Translations under genes and position numbers: made by a program
In this document: piece after piece, positions 1 through 11,444 of the stretch
How the letters are laid out: the number at the start of each line of letters is the position of its first letter
How positions within the stretch are numbered: position 1 is the first letter of the stretch
Notes under the pieces: generated by a model
Seen by the model: the letters and a program-made list of their open reading frames with translations, nothing else
The model's database searches: none
What the model was told of the DNA's origin: nothing
NCBI RefSeq assembly: GCF_040115645.1
Contig: NW_027096011.1
Span: 1,178,001-1,242,000, forward strand
Length of the DNA stretch: 64,000 nt
Direction: 5' to 3'
From: Euwallacea fornicatus
Taxonomy: Eukaryota > Arthropoda > Insecta > Coleoptera > Curculionidae

Positions 1-1056
1 TTGGAGTTGATTTGGTGAAGTTATCGAGTGTCAAAGTTGGAAAAGTCTCAAAAGTTGCGTATTTGAGCCCATAAAGTACTATTTATCGTGGAAACTCTTC
101 AAGATGCAATTAGGATGCGTCGTGTCACCTTAAAGATCTCGTCGAGCTGATTAATTTGAATCTGCGATTAAGAAGTTTGGAGTTGATTTGGTGAAGTTAT
201 CGAGTCTCAAAGATGGAAAAGTCTCAAAAGTTGCGTGTTTGAGCCCATAAAGTACTATTTATCGTGGAAACTCTTCAAGATGCAATTAGGATGCGTCGTG
301 TCACCTTAAAGATCTCGTCGAGCTGATTAATTTGAATCTGCGATTAAGAAGTTTGGAGTTGATTTGGTGAAGTTATCGAGTCTCAAAGTTGGAAAAGTCT
401 CAAAAGTTGCGTGTTTGAGCCCATAAAGTACTATTTATCGTGGAAACTCTTCAAGATGCAATTAGGATGTGTCGTGTCACCTTAAAGATCTCGTCGAGCT
501 GATTAATTTGAATCTTTGATTAAGAAGTTTGGAGTTGATTTAGTGAAGTTATCGAGTCTCAAAGTTGGAAAAGTCTCAAAAGTTGCGTGGTTAAGCACAT
601 AAAGTCCTATTTATCCTGGAAACTCTTCAAGATGCAATTAGGATGTGTCATGTCACTTTAAAGATCTCGTCGAGCTGATTAATTTGAATCTTTGTTGAAG
701 AAATTTGGAGTTGATTTGGTGAAGTTATCGAGTCTCAAAGTTGGAAAAGTCTCAAAAGTTGCGTATTTGAGCCCATAAAGTACTATTTATCGTGGAAACT
801 CTTCAAGATGCAATTAGGATGCGTCGTGTCACCTTAAAGATCTCGTCGACCTGATTAATTTGAATCTGCGATTAAGAAGTTTAGAGTTGATTTGGTGAAG
901 TTATCGAGTCTCAAAGTTGGAAAAGTCTCAAAAGTTGCGTATTTGAGCCCATAAAGTACTATTTATCGTGGAAACTCTTCAAGATGCAATTAGGATGCGT
1001 CGTGTCACCTTAAAGATCTCGTCGAGCTGATTAATTTGAATCTGCGATTAAGAAGT
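1..1056 (+). repeat. CpG-rich A-type monomer subarray at the left edge
   Basis: Six monomers, of which five (1, 2, 3, 5 and 6) carry the A-type alleles: gagcccat at 67-74, atcgtgg at 85-91, and usually gcgtcgtg near 118-125 and tctgcgattaag at the 3' end. Monomer 4 (529-704) is a common-type copy with ggttaagcac and tcct. This subarray has more CpG sites per monomer than the following 20 kb. The same A-type family reappears at about 43.5 kb and dominates 46.3-51 kb. Because the window starts here, the subarray may extend further left. Confidence 0.85.
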
Positions 1057-2816
1057 TTGGAGTTGATTTGGTGAAGTTATCGAGTCTCAAAGTTGGAAAA
1101 GTCGCAAAAGTGGCGTATTTGAGCACATAAAGTACTATTTATCCTGGAAACTCTTCAAGATGCAATTAGGATGTGTCATGTCACTTTAAAGATCTCGTCG
1201 AGCTGATTAATTTGAATCTTTGTTGAAGAAGTTTGTAGTTGATTTGGTGAAGTTATCGAGTCTCAAAGTTGAAAAAGTCGCAAAAGTGGCGTATTTGAGC
1301 ACATAAAGTACTATTTATCCTGGAAACTCTTCAAGATGCAATTAGGATGTGTCATGTCACTTTAAAGATCTCGTCGAGGTGATTAATTTGAATCTTTGTT
1401 GAAGAAGTTTGTAGTTGATTTGGTGAAGTTATCGAGTCTCAAAGTTGGAAAAGTCGCAAAAGTTGCATGGTTAAGCACATAAAGTACTATTTATCCTGGA
1501 AACTCTTCAAGATGCAAATAGGATGTGTCATGTAACCTTAAAGATCTCGTCGAGCTGATTAATTTGTATCTTTGTTTAAGAAGTATGGAGTTGATTTGGT
1601 AAAGTTATCGAGTCTTAAAGTTGGAAAAGTCTCAAAAGTTGCGTGGTTAAGCACATAAAGTACTATTTATCCTGGAAACTCTTCAAGATGCAATTAGGAT
1701 GTGTCCTGTCACCTTAAAGATCTCGTCGAGCTGATTAGTTTGAATCTTTGTTGAAGAAGTTTGGAGTTGATTTGGTGAAGTTATCGAGTCTCAAAGTTGG
1801 AAAAGTCTTAAAACTTGCGTGTTTGAGCACATAAAGTACTATTTATCCTGGAAACTCTTCAAGATGCAATTAGAATGTGTCATGTCACTTTAAAGATCTC
1901 GTCGAGCTGATTAATTTGAATCTTTGTTGAAGAAGTTTGTAGTTGATTTGGTGAAGTTATCGAGTCTCAAAGTTGAAAAAGTCGCAAAAGTGGCGTATTT
2001 GAGCACATAAAGTACTATTTATCCTGGAAACTCTTCAAGATGCAATTAGGATGTGTCATGTCACTTTAAAGATCTCGTCGAGGTGATTAATTTGAATCTT
2101 TGTTGAAGAAGTTTGGAGTTGATTTGGTGAAGTTATCGAGTCTCAAAGTTGGAAAAGTCTTAAAACTTGCGTGTTTGAGCACATAAAGTACTATTTATCC
2201 TGGAAACTCTTCAAGATGCAATTAGGATGTGTCATGTCACTTTAAAGATCTCGTCGAGCTGATTAATTTGAATCTTTGTTTAAGAAGTATGGAGTTGATT
2301 TGGTGAAGTTATCGAGTCTCAAAGTTGGAAAAGTCTTAAAACTTGCGTGTTTGAGCACATAAAGTACTATTTATCCTGGAAACTCTACAAGATGCAATTA
2401 GGATGTGTCATGTAACCTTAAAGATCTCGTCGAGCTGATTAATTTGAATCTTTGTTGAAGAAGTTTGGAGTTGATTTGGTGAAGTTATCGAGTCTCAAAG
2501 TTGGAAAAGTCTCAAAAGTTGCGTATTTGAGCACATAAAGTACTATTCATCCTGGAAACTCTACAAGATGCAATTAGGATGTGTCATGTAACCTTAAAGA
2601 TCTCGTCGAGCTGATTAATTTGAATCTTTGTTGAAGAAGTTTGGAGTTGATTTGATGAAGTTATCGAGTCTCAAAGTTGGAAAAGTCTCAAAAGTTGCGT
2701 GGTTAAGCACATAAAGTCCTATTTATCCTGGAAACTCTACAAGATGCAATTAGGATGTGTCATGTAACCTTAAAGATCTCGTCGAGCTGATTAATTTGAA
2801 TCTTTGTTGAAGAAGT
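1057..2816 (+). repeat. Mixed monomers, transition from A-type to common types
   Basis: Ten monomers with no clear long tandem period. Several carry the tggcgtatttgagcac allele after cgcaaaag (1057, 1233 and 1937 units). The units at 1233 and 1937 also share ttgtag, ttgaaaaag and gaggtg, so they are a pair four monomers (704 bp) apart. The unit at 1409 is the first 'W' form (gcatgg, cctgg, then ttgtatcttt), followed at 1585 by the 'X' form (atggag, ggtaaag, tcttaaag). This W-X pair recurs many times up to about 20.2 kb. Confidence 0.75.
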
Positions 2817-4391
2817 TTGGAGTTGATTTGGTGAAGTTATCGAGTCTCAAAGTTGGAAAAGTCGCAAAAGTTGCATGGTTAAGCACATAAAGTACTATTT
2901 ATCCTGGAAACTCTTCAAGATGCAATTAGGATGTGTCATGTAACCTTAAAGATCTCGTCGAGCTGATTAATTTGTATCTTTGTTTAAGAAGTATGGAGTT
3001 GATTTGGTAAAGTTATCGAGTCTTAAAGTTGGAAAAGTCGCAAAAGTTGCGTGGTTAAGCACATAAAGTACTATTTATCCTGGAAACTCTTCAAGATGCA
3101 ATTAGGATGTGTCATGTAACCTTAAAGATCTCGTCGAGGTGATTAATTTGAATCTTTGTTTAAGAAGTTTGGAGTTGATTTGGTGAAGTTATCGAGTTTC
3201 AAATTTGGAAAAGTCGCAAAAGTTGCATGGTTAAGCACATAAAGTACTATTTATCCTCGAAACTCTTCAAGATGCAATTAGGATGTGTCATGTCACTTTA
3301 AAGATCTCGTCGAGCTGATTAATTTGAATCTTTGTTGAAGAAGTTTGGAGTTGATTTGGTGAAGTTATCGAGTCTCAAAGTTGGAAAAGTCTCAAAAGTT
3401 GCGTGGTTAGGCACATAAAGTCCTATTTATCCTGGAAACTCTACAAGATGCAATTAGGATGTGTCATGTAACCTTAAAGATCTCGTCGAGCTGATTAATT
3501 TGAATCTTTGTTGAAGAAGTTTGGAGTTGATTTGGTGAAGTTATCGAGTCTCAAAGTTGGAAAAGTCGCAAAAGTTGCATGGTTAAGCACATAAAGTACT
3601 ATTTATCCTGGAAACTCTTCAAGATGCAATTAGGATGTGTCATGTAACCTTAAAGATCTCGTCGAGCTGATTAATTTGTATCTTTGTTTAAGAAGTATGG
3701 AGTTGATTTGGTAAAGTTATCGAGTCTTAAAGTTGGAAAAGTCGCAAAAGTTGCGTGGTTAAGCACATAAAGTACTATTTATCCTGGAAACTCTTCAAGA
3801 TGCAATTAGGATGTGTCATGTAACCTTAAAGATCTCGTCGAGGTGATTAATTTGAATCTTTGTTTAAGAAGTTTGGAGTTGATTTGGTGAAGTTATCGAG
3901 TTTCAAATTTGGAAAAGTCGCAAAAGTTGCATGGTTAAGCACATAAAGTACTATTTATCCTCGAAACTCTTCAAGATGCAATTAGGATGTGTCATGTCAC
4001 TTTAAAGATCTCGTCGAGCTGATTAATTTGAATCTTTGTTGAAGAAGTTTGGAGTTGATTTGATGAAGTTATCGAGTCTCAAAGTTGGAAAAGTCTCAAA
4101 AGTTGCGTGGTTAAGCACATAAAGTTCTATTTATCCTGGAAACTCTTCAAGATGCAATTAGGATGTGTCATGTAACCTTAAAGATCTCGTCGAGGTGATT
4201 AATTTGAATCTTTGTTTAAGAAGTTTGGAGTTGATTTGGTGAAGTTATCGAGTTTCAAATTTGGAAAAGTCGCAAAAGTTGCATGGTTAAGCACATAAAG
4301 TACTATTTATCCTCGAAACTCTTCAAGATGCAATTAGGATGTGTCATGTCACTTTAAAGATCTCGTCGAGCTGATTAATTTGAATCTTTGT
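2767..4391 (+). repeat. W-X-Y-Z block, oldest copy (partner at 9807-11431)
   Basis: About 1.6 kb is repeated at an offset of 7040 bp (40 monomers). Markers in register include ggttaggcac (3405 and 10445), ttgatgaag, and aaagttctat (4121 and 11161). The match ends at 4392, where tttaag is replaced by ttgaag in the partner. I saw no internal difference by eye. Confidence 0.8.
2817..4224 (+). repeat. Two copies of a 4-monomer (704-bp) higher-order unit W-X-Y-Z
   Basis: Monomers 17-20 (2817-3520) and 21-24 (3521-4224) form two tandem tetramers. W has cgcaaaag, gcatgg and ends ttgtatctttgtttaag. X starts atggag with ggtaaag and tcttaaag, then gaggtg. Y has agtttcaaatttgg, gcatgg and cctcg. Z has ctcaaaag and gcgtgg. 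W, X and Y look identical between the tetramers by eye. The Z copies differ: the first has ggttaggcac, tcct and ctctac, while the second has ttgatgaag, ttct, ctcttc and gaggtg. The same eight-monomer block is copied at about 9.9-11.3 kb and 13.4-14.8 kb. Confidence 0.85.
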
Positions 4392-5104
4392 TTAAGAAGT
4401 TTGGAGTTGATTTGGTGAAGTTATCGAGTTTCAAATTTGGAAAAGTCGCAAAAGTTGCGTGGTTAAGCACATAAAGTACTATTTATCCTGGAAACTCTTC
4501 AAGATGCAATTAGGATGTGTCATGTAACCTTAAAGATCTCGTCGAGGTGATTAATTTGAATCTTTGTTTAAGAAGTTTGGAGTTGATTTGGTGAAGTTAT
4601 CGAGTTTCAAATTTGGAAAAGTTGCAAAAGTTGCATGGTTAAGCACATAAAGTACTATTTATCCTCGAAACTCTTCAAGATGCAATTAGGATGCGTCGTG
4701 TCACCTTAAAGATCTCGTCGAGGTGATTAATTTGAATCTTTGTTTAAGAAGTTTGGAGTTGATTTGGTGAAGTTATCGAGTTTCAAATTTGGAAAAGTCG
4801 CAAAAGTTGCGTGGTTAAGCACATAAAGTACTATTTATCCTGGAAACTCTTCAAGATGCAATTAGGATGTGTCATGTAACCTTAAAGATCTCGTCGAGGT
4901 GATTAATTTGAATCTTTGTTTAAGAAGTTTGGAGTTGATTTGGTGAAGTTATCGAGTTTCAAATTTGGAAAAGTCGCAAAAGTTGCATGGTTAAGCACAT
5001 AAAGTACTATTTATCCTCGAAACTCTTCAAGATGCAATTAGGATGTGTCATGTCACTTTAAAGATCTCGTCGAGGTGATTAATTTGAATCTTTGTTTAAG
5101 AAGT
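4225..5104 (+). repeat. Short stretch of alternating dimers (352-bp period)
   Basis: Monomers 25-29 all carry agtttcaaatttgg but alternate between two forms. Units at 4225, 4577 and 4929 have gcatgg and cctcg. Units at 4401 and 4753 have gcgtgg, cctgg, taacctt and gaggtg. This gives a two-monomer periodicity over five units. The 4577 unit is odd in carrying gttgcaaaag and the A-type gcgtcgtg, suggesting local exchange with an A-type donor. Confidence 0.75.
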
Positions 5105-6229
5105 GTGAAGTTGATTTGGTGAAGTTATCGAGTTTCAAATTTGGAAAAGTCGCAAAAGTTGCATGGTTAAGCACATAAAGTACTATTTATCCTCGAAACT
5201 GTTCAAGATGCAATTAGGATGTGTCGTGTCACCTTAAAGATCTCGTCGAGCTGATTAATTTGAATCTTTGTTTAAGAAGTTTGGAGTTGATTTGGTAAAG
5301 TTATCGAGTCTTAAAGTTGGAAAAGTCTCAAAAGTTGCGTGGTTAAGCACATAAAGTACTATTTATCCTGGAAACTCTTCAAGATGCAATTAGGATGTGT
5401 CGTGTCACCTTAAAGATCTCGTCGAGCTGATTAGTTTGAATTTTTGTTGAAGAAGTTTGGAGTTGATTTGGTGAAGTTATCGAGTCTCAAAGTTGGAAAA
5501 GTATTAAAACTTGCGTGTTTGGGCACATAAAGTACTATTTATCGTGGAAACTCTACAAAATGCAATTAGGATGTGTCGTGTCACCTTAAAGATCTCGTCG
5601 AGCTGATTAATTTGAATCTTTGTTTAAGAAGTTTGGAGTTGATTTGGTGAAGTTATCGAGTTTCAAATTTGGAAAAGTCGCAAAAGTTGCATGGTTAAGC
5701 ACATAAAGTACTATTTATCCTCGAAACTCTTCAAGATGCAATTAGGATGTGTCGTGTCACCTTAAAGATCTCGTCGAGCTGATTAATTTGAATCTTTGTT
5801 GAAGAAGTTTGGAGTTGATGTGGTGAAGTTATCGAGTCTCAAAGTTGGAAAAGTCTCAAAAGTTGCGTGGTTAAGCACATAAAGTCCTATTTATCCTGGA
5901 AACTCTTCAAGATGCAATTAGGATGTGTCGTGTCACCTTAAAGATCTCGTCGAGCTGATTAATTTGAATCTTTGTTGAAGAAGTTTGGAGTTGATTTGGT
6001 GAAGTTATCGAGTCTCAAAGTTGGAAAAGTCGCAAAAGTTGCGTGGTTAAGCACATAAAGTACTATTTATCGTGGAAACTCTTCAAGATGCAATTAGTAT
6101 GTGTCATGTCACTTTAAAGATCTCGTCGAGCTGATTAATTTGAATCTTTGTTTAAGAAGTATGGAGTTGATTTGGTAAAGTTATCGAGTCTTAAAGTTGG
6201 AAAAGTCTCAAAAGTTGCGTGGTTAAGCA
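5105..6229 (+). repeat. Mixed monomers including the gtattaaaac variant
   Basis: Monomers 30 onward with no clear tandem order. The unit at 5105 begins gtgaagttga and has gaaactgttc, a pairing seen again at 8801 and 20593. The unit at 5457 has the rare allele gtattaaaac followed by gtttgggcac; the only other copy I saw is near 15533, 57 monomers (10032 bp) away, so this segment was copied over a long distance. Confidence 0.7.
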
Positions 6230-7966
6230 CATAAAGTACTATTTATCGTGGAAACTCTTCAAGATGCAATTAGTATGTGTCATGTCACTTTAAAGATCTC
6301 GTCGAGCTGATTAATTTGAATCTTTGTTTAAGAAGTATGGAGTTGATTTGGTTAAGTTATCGAGTCTCAAAGTTGGAAAAGTCTTAAAACTTGCGTGTTT
6401 GAGCACATAAAGTACTATTTATCCTCGAAACTCATCAAGATGCAATTAGGATGTGTCATGTCACTTTAAAGATCTCGTCGAGCTGATTAATTTGAATCTG
6501 CGATTAAGAAGTTTGGAGTTGATTTGGTGAAGTTATCGAGTCTCAAAGTTGGAAAAGTCGCAAAAGTGGCGTATTTGAGCACATAAAGTACTATTTATCC
6601 TGGAAACTCTTCAAGACGCAATTAGGATGTGTCATGTCACTTTAAAGATCTCGTCGAGCTGATTAATTTGAATCTTTGTTGAAGAAGTTTGTAGTTGATT
6701 CGGTGAAGTTATCGAGTCTCAAAATTAGAAAAGCCTCAAAAGTTGCGTGGTTAAGCACATAAAGTCCTATTTATCCTGGAAACTCTACAAAATGTAATTA
6801 GGATGTGTCATGTAACCTTAAAGATCTCGTCGAGCTGATTAATTTGAATCTTTGTTGAAGAAGTTTGGAGTTGATTTGGTGAAGTTATCGAGTCTCAAAG
6901 TTGGAAAAGTCTCAAAAGTTGCGTGGTTAAGCACATAAAGTCCTATTTATCCTGGAAACTCTTCAAGATGCAATTAGGATGTGTCGTGTCACCTTAAAGA
7001 TCTCGTCGAGCTGATTAATTTGAATCTTTGTTGAAGAAGTTTGGAGTTGATTTGGTGAAGTTATCGAGTCTCAAAGTTGGAAAAGTCGCAAAAGTTGCGT
7101 ATTTGAGCCCATAAAGTACTATTTATCGTGGAAACTCTTCAAGATGCAATTAGTATGTGTCATGTCACTTTAAAGATCTCGTCGAGCTGATTAATTTGAA
7201 TCTTTGTTTAAGAAGTATGGAGTTGATTTGGTTAAGTTATCGAGTCTCAAAGTTGGAAAAGTCTTAAAACTTGCGTGTTTGAGCACATAAAGTACTATTT
7301 ATCCTCGAAACTCTTCAAGATGCAATTAGGATGTGTCATGTCACTTTAAAGATCTCGTCGAGCTGATTAATTTGAATCTGCGATTAAGAAGTTTGGAGTT
7401 GATTTGGTGAAGTTATCGAGTCTCAAAGTTGGAAAAGTCGCAAAAGTGGCGTATTTGAGCACATAAAGTACTATTTATCCTGGAAACTCTTCAAGACGCA
7501 ATTAGGATGTGTCATGTCACTTTAAAGATCTCGTCGAGCTGATTAATTTGAATCTTTGTTGAAGAAGTTTGTAGTTGATTCGGTGAAGTTATCGAGTCTC
7601 AAAATTAGAAAAGCCTCAAAAGTTGCGTGGTTAAGCACATAAAGTCCTATTTATCCTGGAAACTCTACAAAATGTAATTAGGATGTGTCATGTAACCTTA
7701 AAGATCTCGTCGAGCTGATTAATTTGAATCTTTGTTGAAGAAGTTTGGAGTTGATTTGGTGAAGTTATCGAGTCTCAAAGTTGGAAAAGTCTCAAAAGTT
7801 GCGTGGTTAAGCACATAAAGTCCTATTTATCCTGGAAACTCTTCAAGATGCAATTAGGATGTGTCGTGTCACCTTAAAGATCTCGTCGAGCTGATTAATT
7901 TGAATCTTTGTTGAAGAAGTTTGGAGTTGATTTGGTGAAGTTATCGAGTCTCAAAGTTGGAAAAGT
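6230..7966 (+). repeat. Tandem duplication of a 5-monomer (880-bp) block
   Basis: Bases 6230-7086 recur at 7110-7966, an offset of exactly five monomers. Shared rare markers are gtatgtgtcatg, ggttaagttat (6350 and 7230), tctgcgattaag, tcaagacgca (6611 and 7491), gattcgg (6697 and 7577), aattagaaaagcctc, and aaaatgtaatta. By eye I found one difference, ctcatc versus ctcttc, at about 6434/7314. A third copy lies at 17494 onward. Confidence 0.85.
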
Positions 7967-8141
7967 CTCAAAAGTTGCGTATTTGAGCCCATAAAGTACT
8001 ATTTATCGTGGAAACTCTTCAAGATGCAATTAGGATGCGTCGTGTCACCTTAAAGATCTCGTCGAAGTGATTAATTTGAATCTTTGTTTAAGAAGTTTGG
8101 AGTTGATTTGGTGAAGTTATCGAGTTTCAAATTTGGAAAAG
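7110..8141 (+). repeat. Long-range duplicated segment, copy 1 (partner at 17494-18525)
   Basis: About 1.03 kb is repeated at an offset of 10384 bp, which is 59 monomers. Shared markers include gtatgtgtcatg, ggttaagttat, tcaagacgca, gattcgg, aaaatgtaatta, and gtcgaagtga (8061 and 18445). The match ends where copy 1 reads gtcgcaaaag and copy 2 reads gtctcaaaag. Breakpoints are given as first mismatches, so the true junctions may lie up to a monomer away. Confidence 0.8.
7745..7920 (+). repeat. Representative monomer of the common type, used as position guide
   Basis: This copy illustrates the monomer. Residues 1-34 (ttggagttga to the start of caaag) are conserved apart from positions 1-4 and 28-30. 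Residues 35-70 are the most variable part: gttgg or tttgg, then ctcaaaag, cgcaaaag or cttaaaac, then gcgtggttaagcac, gcatggttaagcac, gtttgagcac or gtttgagccc. Residue 79 separates tact from tcct. Residues 87-90 read cctg, cctc or cgtg. Residues 98-99 distinguish ctcttc from ctctac. Residues 113-130 hold ggat or gtat, then gtgtcatg, gtgtcgtg or gcgtcgtg, then tcacttt, taacctt or tcacctt. Residues 131-158 are nearly invariant and contain the BglII site agatct and the palindrome ctcgtcgag. Residues 161-172 read tctttgttgaag, tctttgtttaag, tctgcgattaag, tcttcgattaag or tctttgattaag. These alleles define the monomer families named in other entries. Confidence 0.9.
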
Positions 8142-8804
8142 TCGCAAAAGTTGCGTGGTTAAGCACATAAAGTACTATTTATCCTGGAAACTCTTCAAGA
8201 TGCAATTAGGATGTGTCATGTAACCTTAAAGATCTCGTCGAGGTGATTAATTTGAATCTTTGTTTAAGAAGTTTGGAGTTGATTTGGTGAAGTTATCGAG
8301 TTTCAAATTTGGAAAAGTCGCAAAAGTTGCATGGTTAAGCACATAAAGTACTATTTATCCTCGAAACTCTTCAAGATGCAATTAGGATGTGTCATGTCAC
8401 TTTAAAGATCTCGTCGAGCTGATTAATTTGAATCTTTGTTGAAGAAGTTTGGAGTTGATTTGGTGAAGTTATCGAGTCTCAAAGTTGGAAAAGTCTCAAA
8501 AGTTGCGTGGTTAAGCACATAAAGTCCTATTTATCCTGGAAACTCTTAAAGATGCAATTAGGATGTGTCATGTAACCTTAAAGATCTCGTCGAGGTGATT
8601 AATTTGAATCTTTGTTTAAAAAGTTTGGAGTTGATTTGGTGAAGTTATCGAGTTTCAAATTTGGAAAAGTCGCAAAAGTTGCGTGGTTAAGCACATAAAG
8701 TCCTATTTATCCTGGAAACTCTTCAAGATGCAATTAGGATGTGTCATGTAACCTTAAAGATCTCGTCGAGGTGATTAATTTGAATCTTTGTTTAAGAAGT
8801 GTGA

Positions 8805-11444
8805 AGTTGATTTGGTGAAGTTATCGAGTTTCAAATTTGGAAAAGTCGCAAAAGTTGCATGGTTAAGCACATAAAGTACTATTTATCCTCGAAACTGTTC
8901 AAGATGCAATTAGGATGTGTCGTGTCACCTTAAAGATCTCGTCGAGCTGATTAATTTGAATCTTTGTTGAAGAAGTTTGGAGTTGATTTGGTGAAGTTAT
9001 CGAGTCTCAAAGTTGGAAAAGTCGCAAAAGTTGCATGGTTAAGCACATAAAGTACTATTTATCCTGGAAACTCTTCAAGATGCAATTAGGATGTGTCATG
9101 TAACCTTAAAGATCTCGTCGAGCTGATTAATTTGTATCTTTGTTTAAGAAGTATGGAGTTGATTTGGTAAAGTTATCGAGTCTTAAAGTTGGAAAAGTCG
9201 CAAAAGTTGCGTGGTTAAGCACATAAAGTACTATTTATCCTGGAAACTCTTCAAGATGCAATTAGGATGTGTCATGTAACCTTAAAGATCTCGTCGAGCT
9301 GATTAATTTGTATCTTTGTTTAAGAAGTATGGAGTTGATTTGGTAAAGTTATCGAGTCTTAAAGTTGGAAAAGTCGCAAAAGTTGCGTGGTTAAGCACAT
9401 AAAGTACTATTTATCCTGGAAACTCTTCAAGATGCAATTAGGATGTGTCATGTAACCTTAAAGATCTCGTCGAGGTGATTAATTTGAATCTTTGTTTAAG
9501 AAGTGTGAAGTTGATTTGGTGAAGTTATCGAGTTTCAAATTTGGAAAAGTCGCAAAAGTTGCATGGTTAAGCACATAAAGTACTATTTATCCTCGAAACT
9601 CTTCAAGATGCAATTAGGATGTGTCGTGTCACCTTAAAGATCTCGTCGAGCTGATTAATTTGAATCTTTGTTGAAGAAGTTTGGAGTTGATTTGGTGAAG
9701 TTATCGAGTTTCAAATTTGGAAAAGTCGCAAAAGTTGCATGGTTAAGCACATAAAGTACTATTTATCCTCGAAACTCTTCAAGATGCAATTAGGATGTGT
9801 CGTGTCACCTTAAAGATCTCGTCGAGCTGATTAATTTGAATCTTTGTTGAAGAAGTTTGGAGTTGATTTGGTGAAGTTATCGAGTCTCAAAGTTGGAAAA
9901 GTCGCAAAAGTTGCATGGTTAAGCACATAAAGTACTATTTATCCTGGAAACTCTTCAAGATGCAATTAGGATGTGTCATGTAACCTTAAAGATCTCGTCG
10001 AGCTGATTAATTTGTATCTTTGTTTAAGAAGTATGGAGTTGATTTGGTAAAGTTATCGAGTCTTAAAGTTGGAAAAGTCGCAAAAGTTGCGTGGTTAAGC
10101 ACATAAAGTACTATTTATCCTGGAAACTCTTCAAGATGCAATTAGGATGTGTCATGTAACCTTAAAGATCTCGTCGAGGTGATTAATTTGAATCTTTGTT
10201 TAAGAAGTTTGGAGTTGATTTGGTGAAGTTATCGAGTTTCAAATTTGGAAAAGTCGCAAAAGTTGCATGGTTAAGCACATAAAGTACTATTTATCCTCGA
10301 AACTCTTCAAGATGCAATTAGGATGTGTCATGTCACTTTAAAGATCTCGTCGAGCTGATTAATTTGAATCTTTGTTGAAGAAGTTTGGAGTTGATTTGGT
10401 GAAGTTATCGAGTCTCAAAGTTGGAAAAGTCTCAAAAGTTGCGTGGTTAGGCACATAAAGTCCTATTTATCCTGGAAACTCTACAAGATGCAATTAGGAT
10501 GTGTCATGTAACCTTAAAGATCTCGTCGAGCTGATTAATTTGAATCTTTGTTGAAGAAGTTTGGAGTTGATTTGGTGAAGTTATCGAGTCTCAAAGTTGG
10601 AAAAGTCGCAAAAGTTGCATGGTTAAGCACATAAAGTACTATTTATCCTGGAAACTCTTCAAGATGCAATTAGGATGTGTCATGTAACCTTAAAGATCTC
10701 GTCGAGCTGATTAATTTGTATCTTTGTTTAAGAAGTATGGAGTTGATTTGGTAAAGTTATCGAGTCTTAAAGTTGGAAAAGTCGCAAAAGTTGCGTGGTT
10801 AAGCACATAAAGTACTATTTATCCTGGAAACTCTTCAAGATGCAATTAGGATGTGTCATGTAACCTTAAAGATCTCGTCGAGGTGATTAATTTGAATCTT
10901 TGTTTAAGAAGTTTGGAGTTGATTTGGTGAAGTTATCGAGTTTCAAATTTGGAAAAGTCGCAAAAGTTGCATGGTTAAGCACATAAAGTACTATTTATCC
11001 TCGAAACTCTTCAAGATGCAATTAGGATGTGTCATGTCACTTTAAAGATCTCGTCGAGCTGATTAATTTGAATCTTTGTTGAAGAAGTTTGGAGTTGATT
11101 TGATGAAGTTATCGAGTCTCAAAGTTGGAAAAGTCTCAAAAGTTGCGTGGTTAAGCACATAAAGTTCTATTTATCCTGGAAACTCTTCAAGATGCAATTA
11201 GGATGTGTCATGTAACCTTAAAGATCTCGTCGAGGTGATTAATTTGAATCTTTGTTTAAGAAGTTTGGAGTTGATTTGGTGAAGTTATCGAGTTTCAAAT
11301 TTGGAAAAGTCGCAAAAGTTGCATGGTTAAGCACATAAAGTACTATTTATCCTCGAAACTCTTCAAGATGCAATTAGGATGTGTCATGTCACTTTAAAGA
11401 TCTCGTCGAGCTGATTAATTTGAATCTTTGTTGAAGAAGTTTGG
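8805..11444 (+). repeat. 15-monomer (2640-bp) unit, copy 1 of a tandem duplication
   Basis: Bases 8805-10266 recur at 11445-12906, offset 2640 bp. The private marker gaaactgttc is present at 8891 and 11531. The only difference I saw is ataaagtact versus ataaagaact at 12397. The second half of this unit (9365 to 11469) recurs at 12885-14989 with offset 3520. Taken together, the downstream copy is this unit with one internal five-monomer duplication. Confidence 0.85.
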
